A stretch of DNA of 64,000 bases from the NCBI GenBank assembly GCA_030062745.1, contig CP099844.1, positions 20,336,596 through 20,400,595 of the forward strand, in the 5' to 3' direction. Each line of letters opens with the position of its first letter. Positions within the stretch are counted from its first letter, which is position 1. The DNA comes from Capitulum mitella. Lineage: Eukaryota; Arthropoda; Thecostraca; Pollicipedomorpha; Pollicipedidae. Below the pieces are notes generated by a model that was given only the letters and a program-made list of their open reading frames with translations, had not been told where the DNA came from and made no database searches. This document shows positions 1 through 12,646 of the stretch, piece after piece. Both the position numbers and the translations under genes were made by a program.

Positions 1-19
1 TCATGCACAGGATTAGTTG

Positions 20-560
20 GGGACGGGTCTAGGAATAATGTTCGTATATCAAGGGTTCGTATGGGCAAAAGTTCGCAGCCAAAGGCTCGTAAGCATAACG
101 TTCGTATGCCAAAAGGTTGTATCGCATCGGACAGGTAGGCGCGTATCGGACACGGTTCGTAATGGAGAAGGTTCGTACTGCAAAAGGTTCGTATGGAAAA
201 GGTTCGTACAAAAAAGGCTTCTATGTTTTGTATCGGAAACGGAACGGACCTAAAATAGTACCCTAGCCTGACCTTAACTAATCTGACCTCTTTGTTCGAC
301 CGTGCCAAGTCCGGTCGCACCCTTTATCGGCCTGCGGCCTCTAGTGTCAAGTACGGCGCCTTCGGCGCAAACCCAGAACGAACTTTGCCTTATACGAACC
401 TTGTCCGATACCAAACTTTTCATTCATGAACAATTTTCCTACGCATCTTTTCCGTACGAACCTTTTGCAATACGAACCTTTGGTGACACCTTTTCTGATA
501 CGGACCTAGTACCATATGAACCTTATGCAAACACACATATTCCCATACAGGCCCTTGACA
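20..560. repeat. Palindromic minisatellite element (GGTTCGTA family)
   Basis: Left arm (about 45-245) has many copies of a 15-20 bp unit with core GGTTCGTAnG and AAAAGG; the right arm (about 375-545) has the reverse complement (ACGAACCTTTT). The core between them (240-390) has the reverse-complement match to 14040-14220. Element 1 of a dispersed family, rich in CpG. Confidence 0.75.
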
Positions 561-599
561 TACGATCCACTACCTGCCGCAAAGCTTAAGATAAAGATC

Positions 600-1340
600 G
601 CTTACAACTGCCCAGATACTGGCACAAAATGAGGCCAGATTTCTCATGGCATGTACAGTATATCTGAATCCCAAGATGCACTAGCTTGGATGTGAGTGTA
701 AAGGATGGACCTCTATCTTCACTTTCTCATTGTAATGCCCTGAACTTTTGAGCCAGAAACAGCAAAACAAACCACGTCAATATACGCCAAAAATAGCGTG
801 CAGTCGCGAGCCATCAGATGGCTGAACACTTTTTTTATTATTATTAAGAGGCATCAGCATACATATCAGTATTTTTCCTACAACACAGTTGCCTACACAA
901 TTGCTGGCTTATCAGTTGGTTCGTGAAGCAATTTTTCAAAATCATTTCTATGGCCAAGGTCAAATTTCACATTAGTGTCGACTCTGAAAGGACTAGGCTG
1001 ACTTTCAGCTTGTAGCCTCAATCATTGTCAGTGAGTTGGTTCTGGTGTCATCAATAAATGGGTTAATAGGTTGGTGGCTGAACTGCTTTAATTTGGTCAT
1101 GGCAAAAATAAGCCAAGGATAGTTTAATTGTCCATATATGGGCAGCTGAAAGCTATTCTCAGTTTTAACTAGTTTTCCATTCTTGTCCTAGTGTGCTTGA
1201 CTGCGATGGGCATTGTCAGTCTGACATCAGTCACTCAGGTGAATAAATGCCACCTATGGGGACAGAAGACTCGACACAAGACTCAGATACATCAGCCCAA
1301 GGGGATATGCTTCATAACTCACCATGGGAATCCCTATTGT
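600..1340. other. Intergenic stretch, nothing recognised
   Basis: AT-rich and CpG-poor. No coding-like frame or known repeat seen. Confidence 0.5.
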
Positions 1341-2560
1341 TATTCTAGGAGCAGGCCTACCTCTTCTCATAACTCCAAAAACCCATGCAGTTGCCAAGTC
1401 ATAATGGCACCAAAACGGCACAATGAAAAACAGTCCAATGGAAAGCAGTTTGTGACTTTTCAACAATAGAACTCTCCTAAAATAATCTCCTGAAGTGATC
1501 CAGCCACCCATCACCTCCACAACTACAGCAAATCTGAAACAAGGAGCATCTTTGCAGACAGACCAATACCAGCTTTTAAGGGCCCATGATACTTAAGACT
1601 TTCACTAAAATACAGCAGCAGGGTTGGAAATATGTTTTCTGTTCTTGGTGCCAGAGTACAATTTTTGTTAAGGACTACAACATTTTGCAAAGAGTAATAT
1701 TGGTCTGAGTTGGCAGTTTGGTGTAAGTCATTTATGACATCATACCTGGTTCATTATGAATGGAGACAGTCATTTGCGAGCAGGGTTGAGGATCTGTCAA
1801 CATGGTTATAAGGTAGCTTTCAGATGGAGGCACAAGATCAACCTTTTAGAAAATGAAATATTTTTGGAGCACATATTTTCTGGTGTTCTTAAACACTAAA
1901 AAAACCATGTCTTTTCCAACTTTGTGCACCAGTCTCGAAACTCAAAAGAAGTCGAGACAATAACAGAACAGGGGGTAAACTGGGACCAAGAAAGGAGGGG
2001 CACGAGTGCCTGACACAGAACAGGGATAACGAATGAAAACTGGGACAGTTAAGATGTGGAGGACGACCTAGATGGGGTACGCAGAGAGGTGAGGATTGCA
2101 ATGGGACAGTTCATGGCAGGTCTTGACTGGGATGGAATTTGAAATGGGACTGGGATGGGAAAAAGGCAAGCAATGGCATGTAGATGGGACAGGGACACAT
2201 ATGACAGTGGAAATGGGGCTGGGACATACATGGATGTGAACTGTGAACCAAAGATGGGACAGGGGGGGAACAGCATGAAACAAGAACAAGAAAGAGGGAA
2301 TGTAATGGGGCAGGGACAAGTATAGGGATAGGAATGGGACTGGAACAGAGAGGGATTTGAAATGGAGGGGAACAATGTGGAACAGGAACAAGGAAGATGG
2401 ACTGTAATGGGACAGGGACCAAGAGATTACGATGGGATGAGGAAAGAGAGACAAGAAAGGGGAAACAAGAATGGGATCTCCTTGTCCTTGTCCCATTACC
2501 ATCCCTCTTCCTTCATACTATACCATGCTGTTTCACGACCTACCTCTATATGAATGAGTC
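1340..2560. mobile_element. Foldback-type element, degenerate copy
   Basis: 1345-1560 matches the outer arms at 13440-13640 and 20390-20610 (CTCATAACTCC, GGTACCAAAA/GGCACCAAAA, CCAAAATAA and CACCTCCAC landmarks in the same order). 1900-2470 is the GA-rich inner arm (GGGAC-spaced, period roughly 12-25 bp), with a short CT-rich mate at 2480-2530. The outer right arm is missing. CpG-poor. Confidence 0.65.
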
Positions 2561-2594
2561 ACAGCCATTCATTTAGGGCCCTTTCTATTCTCAT

Positions 2595-2900
2595 ATCAAC
2601 CATTTCTGATACAAACCTTAAGTTTACAAACCTTTAGTTATGAACCTTTCTCCTAATGAACCTTTTCCCTTACAAACCATTCAAGTATGAACCTTTTGCA
2701 GTACAATCTTTGCCCATCACACAGTCCCTATTGAGATATAACCCAATACTGCGCTTTGCACGACCTAACCTTTGTTGCACAAAACCAGGTCCGATCACAC
2801 ACTTTTATCGGCCCACAACCTCCAGTATCCTATACCGCACCTTTGGCAAGTGCATTGCACCTACCACGACACAAAACTCCGCGAACAGTTCTCGGCAATA
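2595..2900. repeat. GGTTCGTA-family repeat, copy 2
   Basis: 2595-2715 has decayed GAACCTTTT units and 2745-2870 has the core seen at 240-390 (ACCTAACC, GGTCCGATCACAC, TTTATCGGCC). TpG/CpA replaces many CpG sites of the first copy. Confidence 0.65.
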
Positions 2901-3439
2901 ATGAAAGGAGACCGAATATCCATCACGCGGTCAACACTAAGATTTTGACCAAGCGCTTACAATAAGAGAGAACAATCGTAATAGTGGTTGTATAGCGCTT
3001 AAAATGCAATCCTGATACATACTACTTACGATTTCAGCCAAAAAACCTGAAACACACATTACTTCACCCTGAAACAGACTGCGTCGTCACCGTCATGCCA
3101 GATGCTGGCATAAGGATTTTTGAAGTTTTGGCATTACATGGTTTGTTTACATGACATCTCGAGACTGCGTGGTCGTCCGTCGGACCCAAGGGTCCAATCA
3201 GGAATAGTAAAAAAGGTTTGGAAATGACTAATATGCAAAATAAATTACATTTAAAATAAAAGAATTGTAATAACATTATAGTTTACATCAAAAATATGGG
3301 AAGGTGAAATTTTAGTTTTAAAGAAATGCACGAGCAAAATAATAAAAAGGCAGTGAAATGAAATATCTGGAACAGAAATTTTGTTGAAAAAATGAAAGCA
3401 TTAACAAACAAAATGAAACAATAAATAACAAATTACTTT

Positions 3440-3600
3440 ACATAAAACTGTAACCTAACCCAGCCTAACTAGCACATGGCCCATATTTAGATATTACCTA
3501 ATACTGCACTTAACACAACCTCTTTACTGGAGAGAGCCAAGTCTGACTGCACCCTTTATCAGCCTGTGGCCTATAGTACCATATATACAACACTGCAGTG
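3440..3600. repeat. GGTTCGTA-family core, copy 3 (fragment)
   Basis: Contains CTAACCCAGCC, CAAGTCTGACTGCACCC and TTTATCAGCCTGTGGCC, matching the core at 255-345 with CpG changed to TpG or CpA. Confidence 0.55.
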
Positions 3601-5780
3601 CGGGGTTGCACCCTGCAGAGCAACATTTTTGTCCCTTATTTTCCAGTTATGTCCAGGGTGAAACAAGCCCCCCTCCATTGAGGGAGCATGCTGCATAATT
3701 GTATCTGGTACTGCAACTAAATAAGTCAACAATGTTATTACATACCATCTTCATGGTATTCATATAAGTTACTGTAACAATGACATAAGAGCATAATGGT
3801 ACTAACATCCCCACCCAAAATGTCCTGTTTCCAATGACATCCCCATATTAGAAATCTAGTCACCCCAGAACATGAAATGCAGTTTTGTAATAATAGAGAT
3901 ATTAGAGATAATAATAGAGATATGCCGACAACCATCTAATACAATAGTATAACAATATAATAACTCAGCAACTGTTTTAAATGCAATTTGTGATAATAAA
4001 CTAAAATTTCCACATATTCGATGTCATTAACCACTTGAAGATGTCTGCAGGTTCTTCACACATCCTTGGTGTAAATAACCTTAACCTTGGAGGCACTACA
4101 TTTTGCAATGTGGAATACTGTTATTCTCTGTCTGCTGATCTCTGCACCATAGTATGGTATAGTATGTTACTGTTACAATTTTATTGTTATTTTTTTTTTA
4201 GAAATTCAGGCAGTCAGAAGTATGATTAGAAGCAGGGCATCTTCTTTACATTGGTGGTAATCATTTAGGTGACTGTTTGGAATTTTGCCAGTTAGAAACT
4301 TACTTCTAGCCCATTAAGTTAATGAGGAAAGCCAGTCTAGAAGTCCTGTAGTTAAACAGCCACCATCCATGGTGCCACCATTGCAGGTGACAAGCCATTA
4401 TGGGAAGTTGGTGCCTGCTTGACAGTTACCATTGTGGGTTCCTCAGTGGATTTCGTTAACTTTATTTTGACCGACAGAAATTCATAAGTTTTTTGTAACT
4501 AGTTGTCAAATAAGAAATTGCATTTATCCCCATGTATATGAGTACATATATACCTACAAGACCAAAGACAGATAAAATGCTTTAGACTTTACTCTTTACT
4601 TTCTTCTATTTGTTATCTATTGTGGCCATTCTTTCTGTCATCATTACTCCTTTCCCTTTAAAACTGGCAGAACATATTGATTGGCAAGCCACCACTGGGG
4701 CCCAAATCAACAAAGAGTGGGCCAGGGCCCTCTCAAAAGAATACAGATCAACACCCCTGACTAAAATGTATTGTAGCCTGCAATGCTGCTTGTTACAGGA
4801 GTCCCTGAATTACCTGAATTGCTTGATTCCAAGCAACCGGCCAGGTGAACATTATCAATGTCCACCCACCAGACTTATGCTTGATTCTTCTTGACCCGAA
4901 TCAATTCCAACTCCATAATGAGGCAAATAACTCTGAATTCGAATCTAATTCCAAGCTACTGATAACAAATGGAATTGATTCTGAATCCAATTCCAATGCG
5001 GCTGAAACTGATTCCAAATCCAAATCTGATTCCGCTGGATACTGTAAGTGCAATATAACCATGGAATTATACAGGTCATTGTAATCAATAACAAATCATA
5101 TATATATATATTTCTGATCTGCATAATTCCATATACAATATTCACTTCTGGCTAAGTAACCTCAACACAGTAACTCTGCCAATCTCTCCCACGTTGTGCT
5201 GGTGTCCCAAAATTATCAACCACTGCCTAGCATCGCAAAAACAATGCATGAAGCAAAAGTTAAAAGTTTCTGCCAGATGGCTCTGCGCTGATTTTACCCA
5301 TTGAAAGGAGGTGGACGAAGGATGAAGACCATGACTGGGATGGCTGTGTTAAAAGTAGGGTATCTGGTGCAACCAAAGCTTCAGTCAGCCAAAGTTTTCC
5401 ATGACAGACTGATACAGAGAAAGGAGAGGGATTAGGATGGAACAGGGGGAAAGGACATACTTGAAGCAGACACCCAACACAACAGCACAAATGCAGTTCC
5501 AGTCAGCATTGAATTGTTTGCATAAATGGTATTGGTCATGGTATCTAGCAGCAAAACTAAATATTTAAATACAAATTGTTGTGGTAAGCAGAAGATGATT
5601 TCTGTCCTCATGTGGTGCCTGAATATTAGCATAGAATCTCAAGAATGTACAGTTCTGGCACTCTTGTGTCATGCCTGATGTCACAAACAACATTCATCAC
5701 CAGTCAAGTACCTATGACTTAATATTTGACCAAATTATTTATTAATAATGAATAAAGATTTGATTTGACTTAATAATGAC
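3600..5780. other. Intergenic AT-rich stretch with a small AATTCC repeat
   Basis: No gene recognised. At 4880-5035 there are several copies of a GATTCCAAATCC-like 12-18 bp motif, related to a second cluster at 7470-7690. Confidence 0.45.
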
Positions 5781-6972
5781 CCTATTCCTGGCAAGGGGGA
5801 GCTGAATCCCCCTCAGGTGTTTTGCTTGCCAATTCCAGGCTTTTTAATGCAGCTTCACAACACTTGGTGACTTTTCCTAGCTATTCTTTCTATGTGCTGT
5901 GACAAAATTTCAAAATTCTTTTCTGCTCAGGGGCAGAACCAGGCAATGTTTTTGGGAGGCACCTCAGGTCATTTTTGGCCATGTTGAGGGTAAAAGGAAA
6001 TGACTGCCAAAAACAGTGTTTTTAAGATAAACTTAAAACTTTACATGGATGTATAACCAAATGCTGGGCAATGTGGAGACATCATTTAGTTCATCCAAGG
6101 TCACTTTATAAGGTCAGGTCAAGGTCAAAAGTCAAAATTTGGTTTTATTGCAGTTATTTTGGTGCCATTTTTTCAAATACAAAGCCCGGAATATATGTGA
6201 CATAGAAACGTAACCTCTACTTGTGTATCAAGTTTCAGCTTGATATCAGGTCAGATCATGGAGCTATGATGTAAAATGTCAGTGTGCATACCCTGTATCG
6301 CAATAGCCAAAAAATTAATTTTTGAAATAGTGTGAATTCAAATGATTGAGAACATTTACAGATCATATTAAATGCACACGAGATCATTCCAAGTGGCTCC
6401 AAGGTCACTGGATGTCATTTAAGGTCAAAGATCACAAGTTGATCTGAAGAATGTGTGACCATGACAGTTCCCCCTTTTCCATGTCCCTGGCACTGCCTAT
6501 GCTAACATTATACAAACATTGTAATGCAATTTGTACTTCTTTAGCATAGCATGACTAGCAGAAGCAAAAAGTGCTTTTGTCTTTTTTGGTTCATTCAGTT
6601 GTGCAACTAATCCGTATTTTTCAAACCCTGTGAATGCCCATGAATTTTCTCAAAATTTCAGATGTGTGTGCCAATGGTAAAAGTCCTATCCATAATCTCT
6701 TGATTCATGCCAGTTTCATCAAAACTGTTCCATAAACAACAGAGTTATAAGAAGTCCAAAAATACCCCTGATTTTGGCATGTTCACCCCCATATATCCAC
6801 ACCTTTTAAAATTTTGAATTTTTTTATCAAAATGTAGTTCACCTCACGGAAAATTGATTGCAGTTTGTTGGGATGAAATCGGATGTGTGGTTCTCGTGAT
6901 CTGGGGGCGGGGCCGAATCTGCCTCCCCTGCCGGGAATAGACCATACTGTCTAGCCCTCCGGGAATAGGGTT
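5780..6972. mobile_element. Candidate non-autonomous DNA transposon with short terminal inverted repeats
   Basis: Starts ACCCTATTCCTGGCA and ends with the inverse GGAATAGGGT; the right 300 bp (6690-6972) is repeated in inverse orientation at about 58000-58320 with the same end (CCCTATTCCCGGAGGG). No transposase ORF. Boundaries are from the inverted ends and the second copy; no clear target-site duplication. Confidence 0.5.
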
Positions 6973-7444
6973 AAGGCCATAAGAGTAAGTCTTAATGCTG
7001 TTTACACAATGTTTATGATATGCAGTTCTGGCATTCTTGCTACATGCCTCAAGTCAATAGCAATCAACAATAGTCACCAGGTGACAAACTTATGAGGTGG
7101 TTAAAGTAAGTGGAGATATAACACTAACTGGTACCTACTCAATGCCCCCCAAGAAACTGGTGTACCAGTAATATCTGTTTATCCTTTTCTTACTTTTTTG
7201 TCTCACTTTGAGTTGAAGATCCTTTAATCTGACATTAATTTTTTTCTATATTTTGGAGCACAGCCTCATTCCCAATTACCTGCCTACCTACCTGACAGGC
7301 ATGTCCAGCCCCTGCCACCATAAATAGACCATTGACATGAAGCTGTCCAAAACTGCTCTCAGTCTTCACTGCATACACCTGCATGCCTGTTAATGGGTAC
7401 ATATATCCTTTTTTTGGAACCAAAACAGTGGTAGGTAACACTGT

Positions 7445-7700
7445 GACAAAAAATGGAATCAGACATTTTGCTGTTTGATTCGCTTCGGATTCCAGTGTTT
7501 TCACAGACTAACCGAATCGATTCCAAATCCAACTCAACACATCTCCCGGCAGAATCAACTCTGAATCCAGCATCGGGCCAAATGGAAGCCAATCCGAATT
7601 CGGCTCTGATTCCGCTGGAATCGAGCACAAGTCCGCCACACACTTACCGAAATACAGATCAAGGGCGTACCGAACTGATACGAAATCCAAGTCCCTCAAA
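7445..7700. repeat. GAATCCAAnTC-type degenerate repeat
   Basis: About ten copies of a 12-18 bp motif around GAATCnnATTCCnA give overlapping open frames on both strands (hence several spurious 60-90-codon ORFs). It is like the cluster at 4880-5035. Confidence 0.55.
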
Positions 7701-7739
7701 TCTTCAAATCAGTTACAAGTGAAGCGTGGAATAAAAATC

Positions 7740-8460
7740 CAAGAAACACCAGCGGCGCGTCCTCTGCGGCTACGCACTGTCATATATCCTTTGCACCTGA
7801 TTTCCGTTCAACACATCAAAGAAATTACTGTATGTGATGACTCGTACACCGCGCCTGCCTAACGTCGCAGACGTCCACTGCCATATACAATATGGCGTCG
7901 TTGGTGGCTTTGATCTGTCGCACCATTTTAAAATCGATAACTTCAAGAGAAAAAATGTGTTGCACTATGACATATCTTTATATATTTATTTTCTTTGTTC
8001 TGTGTTTAATTACTAACTGATGATGAAACGTTAATACATAATATGAAAACTTATTTTAATTTGTAAAAACAAGCCAGAATATAATATAATACGTCATTTC
8101 AAGCAATCTATGCATGTGGAGGAAATTCCAGTTTGGTTGCAGTGGCAATTCGTCACTTTTATTTATAGATGGAAAAAGTTTTTCGATACAACTCAGTAAT
8201 AATTACTTTCGTATATATATGTAATCTTTTCAAATGGTAACTTTCCTCATCTTTATGGATTCCTGATTTTATCCTACAGATATTATTTTTCTCTATCGAT
8301 CAACACAGATATCGATGGGAACTCCCATTATGTCAGACAAGGCCATACACAAACATAACCTGCTCGACGCTTGGATGTGTTGCATCGACCAGAAGACGTC
8401 GCAGAACGGTGCCTTGACACTGTCCTGCGATAAGGAGAGTCTGTGAGGACTCGAGGTAGC
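7740..8460 (+). other. CpG-rich patch with candidate small exons
   Basis: 7740-7935 and 8330-8460 are CpG-rich islands in CpG-poor DNA. The first has CAATATGGCG (YY1-like) with ATG at 7892 opening MASLVALICRTILKSITSRE. The second, after ATCAACACAG at about 8306, reads GTPIMSDKAIHKHNLL...WMCCIDQKTS and stops at TGA near 8444. No convincing donor joins them, and I do not recognise the peptide. Possibly a small gene or promoter. Confidence 0.25.
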
Positions 8461-9379
8461 TTACATATGTCTTGTCGCAATCAAATCGTGATGTCAGTGC
8501 TTTGCTTTTTTTGCAAGGAGTGTGAAGTTATGTGTGTGGTTGCTTTTGCGGCATGTGTCAGGTTTTCCCAATGAGCTTATACCAGGGATATGTACATAGG
8601 AATGCATGATGATAATTTTTTTGGAAAATCGTCTGGGAAATTGAATATGGCTTTAGGCACATCTTTCATCAAATGGAAAGAAGCATTGCAAAACATTTGT
8701 AAGAATGGTGGTAGTTGCATAGACACTTGCCTGGGTCTTGATGGAATGAAGGTTGTCCATGTGTTGTACCCATCATTTAATGATGTGGCAGGTCATTGCA
8801 TTATCCCAGAAAGGTTGTGTCCCCTGGAGGAAAGCAATGTCCAGGTACCCAGGCAATGCAACACTGAGGATCACCTGGTCAGCTGTGAATCAGATTCAAA
8901 ATGAGGATAATCTGCATTTCATCTGGATCCCAGCATATCTCTGGCTATACATGAGAGTTTTGGTAACAGTTAAGCAGGTGTTTCACCTGACACTCTGAGG
9001 GCATGACTGAGAGAATGGACCATCAGCATGTAGCCGTTTGATGATGTCAGCATAGTAAATATGAATGGAAAACATCACTTGGATCTAATTTACAGTATTT
9101 TTTGCCCAAGTTATCCCAAATGATAGCTAGTGACACCAGGGGCTTTATCAGGATTCTGCAAAGGAGAGGGCCATGACAAACTCAGCTCTCAAAACCAGAA
9201 ACTCCTCAGGTTTTGGTTTTTCTCTGTGAGTTCTGGCAGTTTTTATTCATTTGCATTTTTGAATGCAAGGAAGTATCAAAATTTCAGGTCCCAGAATGCC
9301 AATGGCCCCTTGTCTTCTAATGTCCCTTGATCCCTCATGGCTATGCCTCTGAGTGAAACTATCTCTTCTGCATCAGTGG

Positions 9380-9915
9380 TCGGACCCATGGCATTTGACC
9401 TTGGATTCCAAAAGCAAGTTCAGAGTAGGGAGAAGGCAACTACAACCAGGCTTACAGGCAGGTTTCACCCAAAGCAATACCAAATGGTGGAAAATCATGA
9501 TGCTTTGAGTCTGTTTTAGTGAGATGACTGATGACTTATGATGAAATATAGGTATAAGCAGCTGAGTGCAGCAGTGGCCAAAGTAGCTGGTAGTTTTCAC
9601 CAGAAGTCTTGCCAATGGTAGCTAGTAGCATTTTTTTATTTTGCATTGGGAAAATTATCTGTAATCTGTAGCTTTGAATCTCAGAAGCAAGGCCAAAGTA
9701 TGGGAGAAGGCCACTTCAACCAGATTTATAGGTAGCTTTCACCCAAAGCACCACCAAATGGAGAATGGTGAATCAACATCAATTCCACCTTGGTGACTTG
9801 AACTGTTACCTTTGACCTTTGCATAAAATATGGGTAAAGGTAGTGTGGCACAGGAGTGACAAAACCAGTGGGCATTTTCACCCAAAGTCATGCAAAGTAA
9901 TGGCTAGTGACTCAA
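9380..9915. repeat. Tandem repeat, about four 125-150 bp units
   Basis: TTTCACCCAAAG-type landmark followed by CCAAATGG recurs at about 9467, 9594, 9730 and 9880. CpG-poor and diverged. Confidence 0.6.
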
Positions 9916-11700
9916 AGGTAAGATATGTTAAAGTGGAAGCTGCCAGTAAGCCTGGTGGTTGTTGACCCATACTGTTACCTCACATTTGAGGCCAAGGGTC
10001 AAAGATCTCAGGTTAGGTCACTATTGCAGAATGATGATAGATGCACTAGCTATCATTTGGTATGAATTTGGACAAAAACTGACCATAAATTAGACAGCAA
10101 CAGAATTCCCTGCACACAGTTTCCACCATGATGTCTTCAAATGTTGGTTATGGTGACAGATCAGTTTGTAGAATGTCTGACACTACTGCCCACAGAAAAG
10201 TGGATTTGAGTTGCCTCAGTGGTGCTTGCATTACTCCTGCAGGTCACTGGAACTGACCAGTAAAGGGGGACAGGGGCTAAAGCACTGTGACTGTGTCATA
10301 ATCATGCAGATGTGGTGGGGATAAGGGCCTAGGTTTCCCATTTGCCATCCACAGCATGACCAAATCACATGCTTAAGTAGACATGTATTTCATTAATCAC
10401 CTATTTGGTAATCAGCTCCTCATTTCTGGGTATCAGGAACTTGTTTTAGATGAAAAGCCTTCTTTATAGCTTGGGATGCTCATTACAAAGTGAGGGTCTT
10501 TTAAATGCAGGAATTAATAGGAACTTAGAAGCTTGTCATAGCTCATGTATTCTTCTGAAAGCCAATGGGCCTTTGAAAGCTCAGGTAGCTTCTGAACAAT
10601 ATAGAAGCCTCTTTGTCAGCTTAAAACCTTGTTGAAACCTTGGAACATTTTGGCAGAACTAAAGAGTCCTGGGTGCTGAAAGTGTCACCTGGTATGATAA
10701 ATTTTCATGTTTATTTCTGCTCATCTTCTTGTTTGCACATTTCCACAGGGTAACAGACTGTTGTCATTTTTTCTGAAGTTCTGTGATCATTTAATACCAG
10801 TCATTGCTACACAATTGATATAGTTCTGCTTTATATTGTGCTGGATTTCTGGTGCTGAACTGTAATTGCACAGAATGTTTTTTGTCATTTCTTTAGCATA
10901 ATACAGTGAGCTAAAAAAACTGCAAAATACAACACACTGTGGGGCTGAATGGTGAGCAGTTTTCACTTCAGCTGGCAGAAAAATATCAAATTAGGTGGCC
11001 TGGTCTGGCCTGATCTCAATGATTTATGGAGGTCAGTAACTCTGCAGCCACAGGGCACTCAGTCTGGAAATTTTGACCAGAAGATAGCTTAATTGTTTGA
11101 ATTTTTTGGTTGCATTTGTATTGCATAAGCTTTCAGTTCCTTTTTCCACATAACTGTTCTGTGAGTTATGTTTTCACTCTTTGATCTATTTTTCCATGCA
11201 TGTTTTTAACTGCTCTTTAATAGCAGCAGACAATACGAAGGGTGCACATGAAGTTTCAGGTTGCAATTCCTTAGGTGGAAAATGCTGAAAAACACCAATA
11301 AATGTCATTTTGTACAGCAGAATGCATAAAGGAAAACCAATGATCTAAGATGCAATGAAGAAGGCCTTGCTCTTGATGTGCTTGCAAGGTGTCTTACTGA
11401 GTAAATTACTACATATGGGAATATTTTACCATTTTTTGGAAAATAATATTACAAGTTTAAATGTAGCTCAAGTGCTCAGTACTTATGATTCCATTTCCTT
11501 TATACCAGGGTTATTGACCAAGGAAATGTAATTGAAGAGTTAGCTGTAAATTACATTCAAGTAACCATCCAGAGCTCCAGTAATAAAGGTATATTGTTTT
11601 ATATTTGCATTAGTATATTCACACAAGTTCTGCAGTTAAGTGATGTATGATAGCATTTTCTGTATTTAAAATAGCTATTATAAAGCCAGTCTTTAAACCT
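9915..11700. other. Intergenic CpG-depleted stretch, nothing recognised
   Basis: AT-rich, TpG/CpA-rich and almost without CpG. No coding frame of interest before the LINE remnant. Confidence 0.5.
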
Positions 11701-12205
11701 CATGACTTTAAGGAAAAATAATAGCTGTCAACCAGTTAGCAGTACTTGGGTTGCTCAGAAATCTATTCTAGGCCCTGTTTTTCATAATTTGCATAGAAAA
11801 TCTTCCTAACTCAAGTTGCAAAATGACTTGCTGCTCACATGTTGATGGCATTGCATTACTCTTCAAACATAAACATCCTGATTATTTATAGAGCATTGTA
11901 AATGAAAGGTGGACATCCATGTTAAATTCATTGGGAGCAAATGGTCTTTCACTAAATGTTGATAAGACATTTATGCGGCATTATTCATTTTGCCCCACAC
12001 AGTGCCAGTTAAATGTGTACATAAATAGCAAGCACATTCAAGAGAGTGGTAAGGTAAAGTACTTTAGGGTACATTACATTGCCATCAGAGTAAGTTGTAA
12101 TATAGGGATCATTAGCAGATTGAGACATGCAGTTGACAAGCCAATCACTCATCTTCTGCACTACTGTATGGTCCTGCATGTTTTGAATTACTCTGGCTTT
12201 TGATG
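11700..12205 (+). pseudogene. Decayed non-LTR retrotransposon (LINE) reverse transcriptase fragment
   Basis: Translation shows the order typical of non-LTR reverse transcriptases: a SILGP block at about 11770, a decayed active-site box (VDG in place of a DD motif) near 11843, then GANGLSLNVDKT at about 11935 and a KVKYFRVHY...GIISRLRH stretch ending LLHYCMVLHVLNYSGF, which corresponds to the thumb-side region. Stops and shifts interrupt the upstream part; only the last 94 residues are open. The piece is 5'-truncated and CpG-poor, so it is an old insertion. Confidence 0.75.
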
Positions 12206-12646
12206 GGGTATACATTACATCGCAACTAGGTCATTGGATCATCTTGATGTTCCTTTCACTCATGCATGTGACCTTTATATCATCTGGAGGTGATTGTCAT
12301 GAGCAAGTAGAGGATTTCTTTCCACTTCAGCTCACGTTGTGTGTCTTAGCTTTGGATTGCTCTCAAGTTTGTTATGTGGCATTCTTGGTGAAGTGATGTG
12401 GGTATGGCATTGCACAGAATGTAGAGCCATATTGAGGGGTTCACCAGTGCTGAATATCCAGAGCAGTAATGATCCGAGCAGTGGCGCATCGTCGTCTGAG
12501 AGTAACAATCTGGACGCCATTGTCGTAGTAACTGCTACTTTCGGCTGCTGGCGCTGAATTGTATCCGCCGTTTGTCCTCAGAGCACGAACTCGGGTTCCG
12601 CGCCTGGTCACGGATCAGAAGAGACAGAGAGAGAGACTCAGGCGCC

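Noticed and set aside
8590..8904. 104-codon plus-strand frame
   Set aside because: CpG-depleted background composition, no motif, no splice or repeat support.
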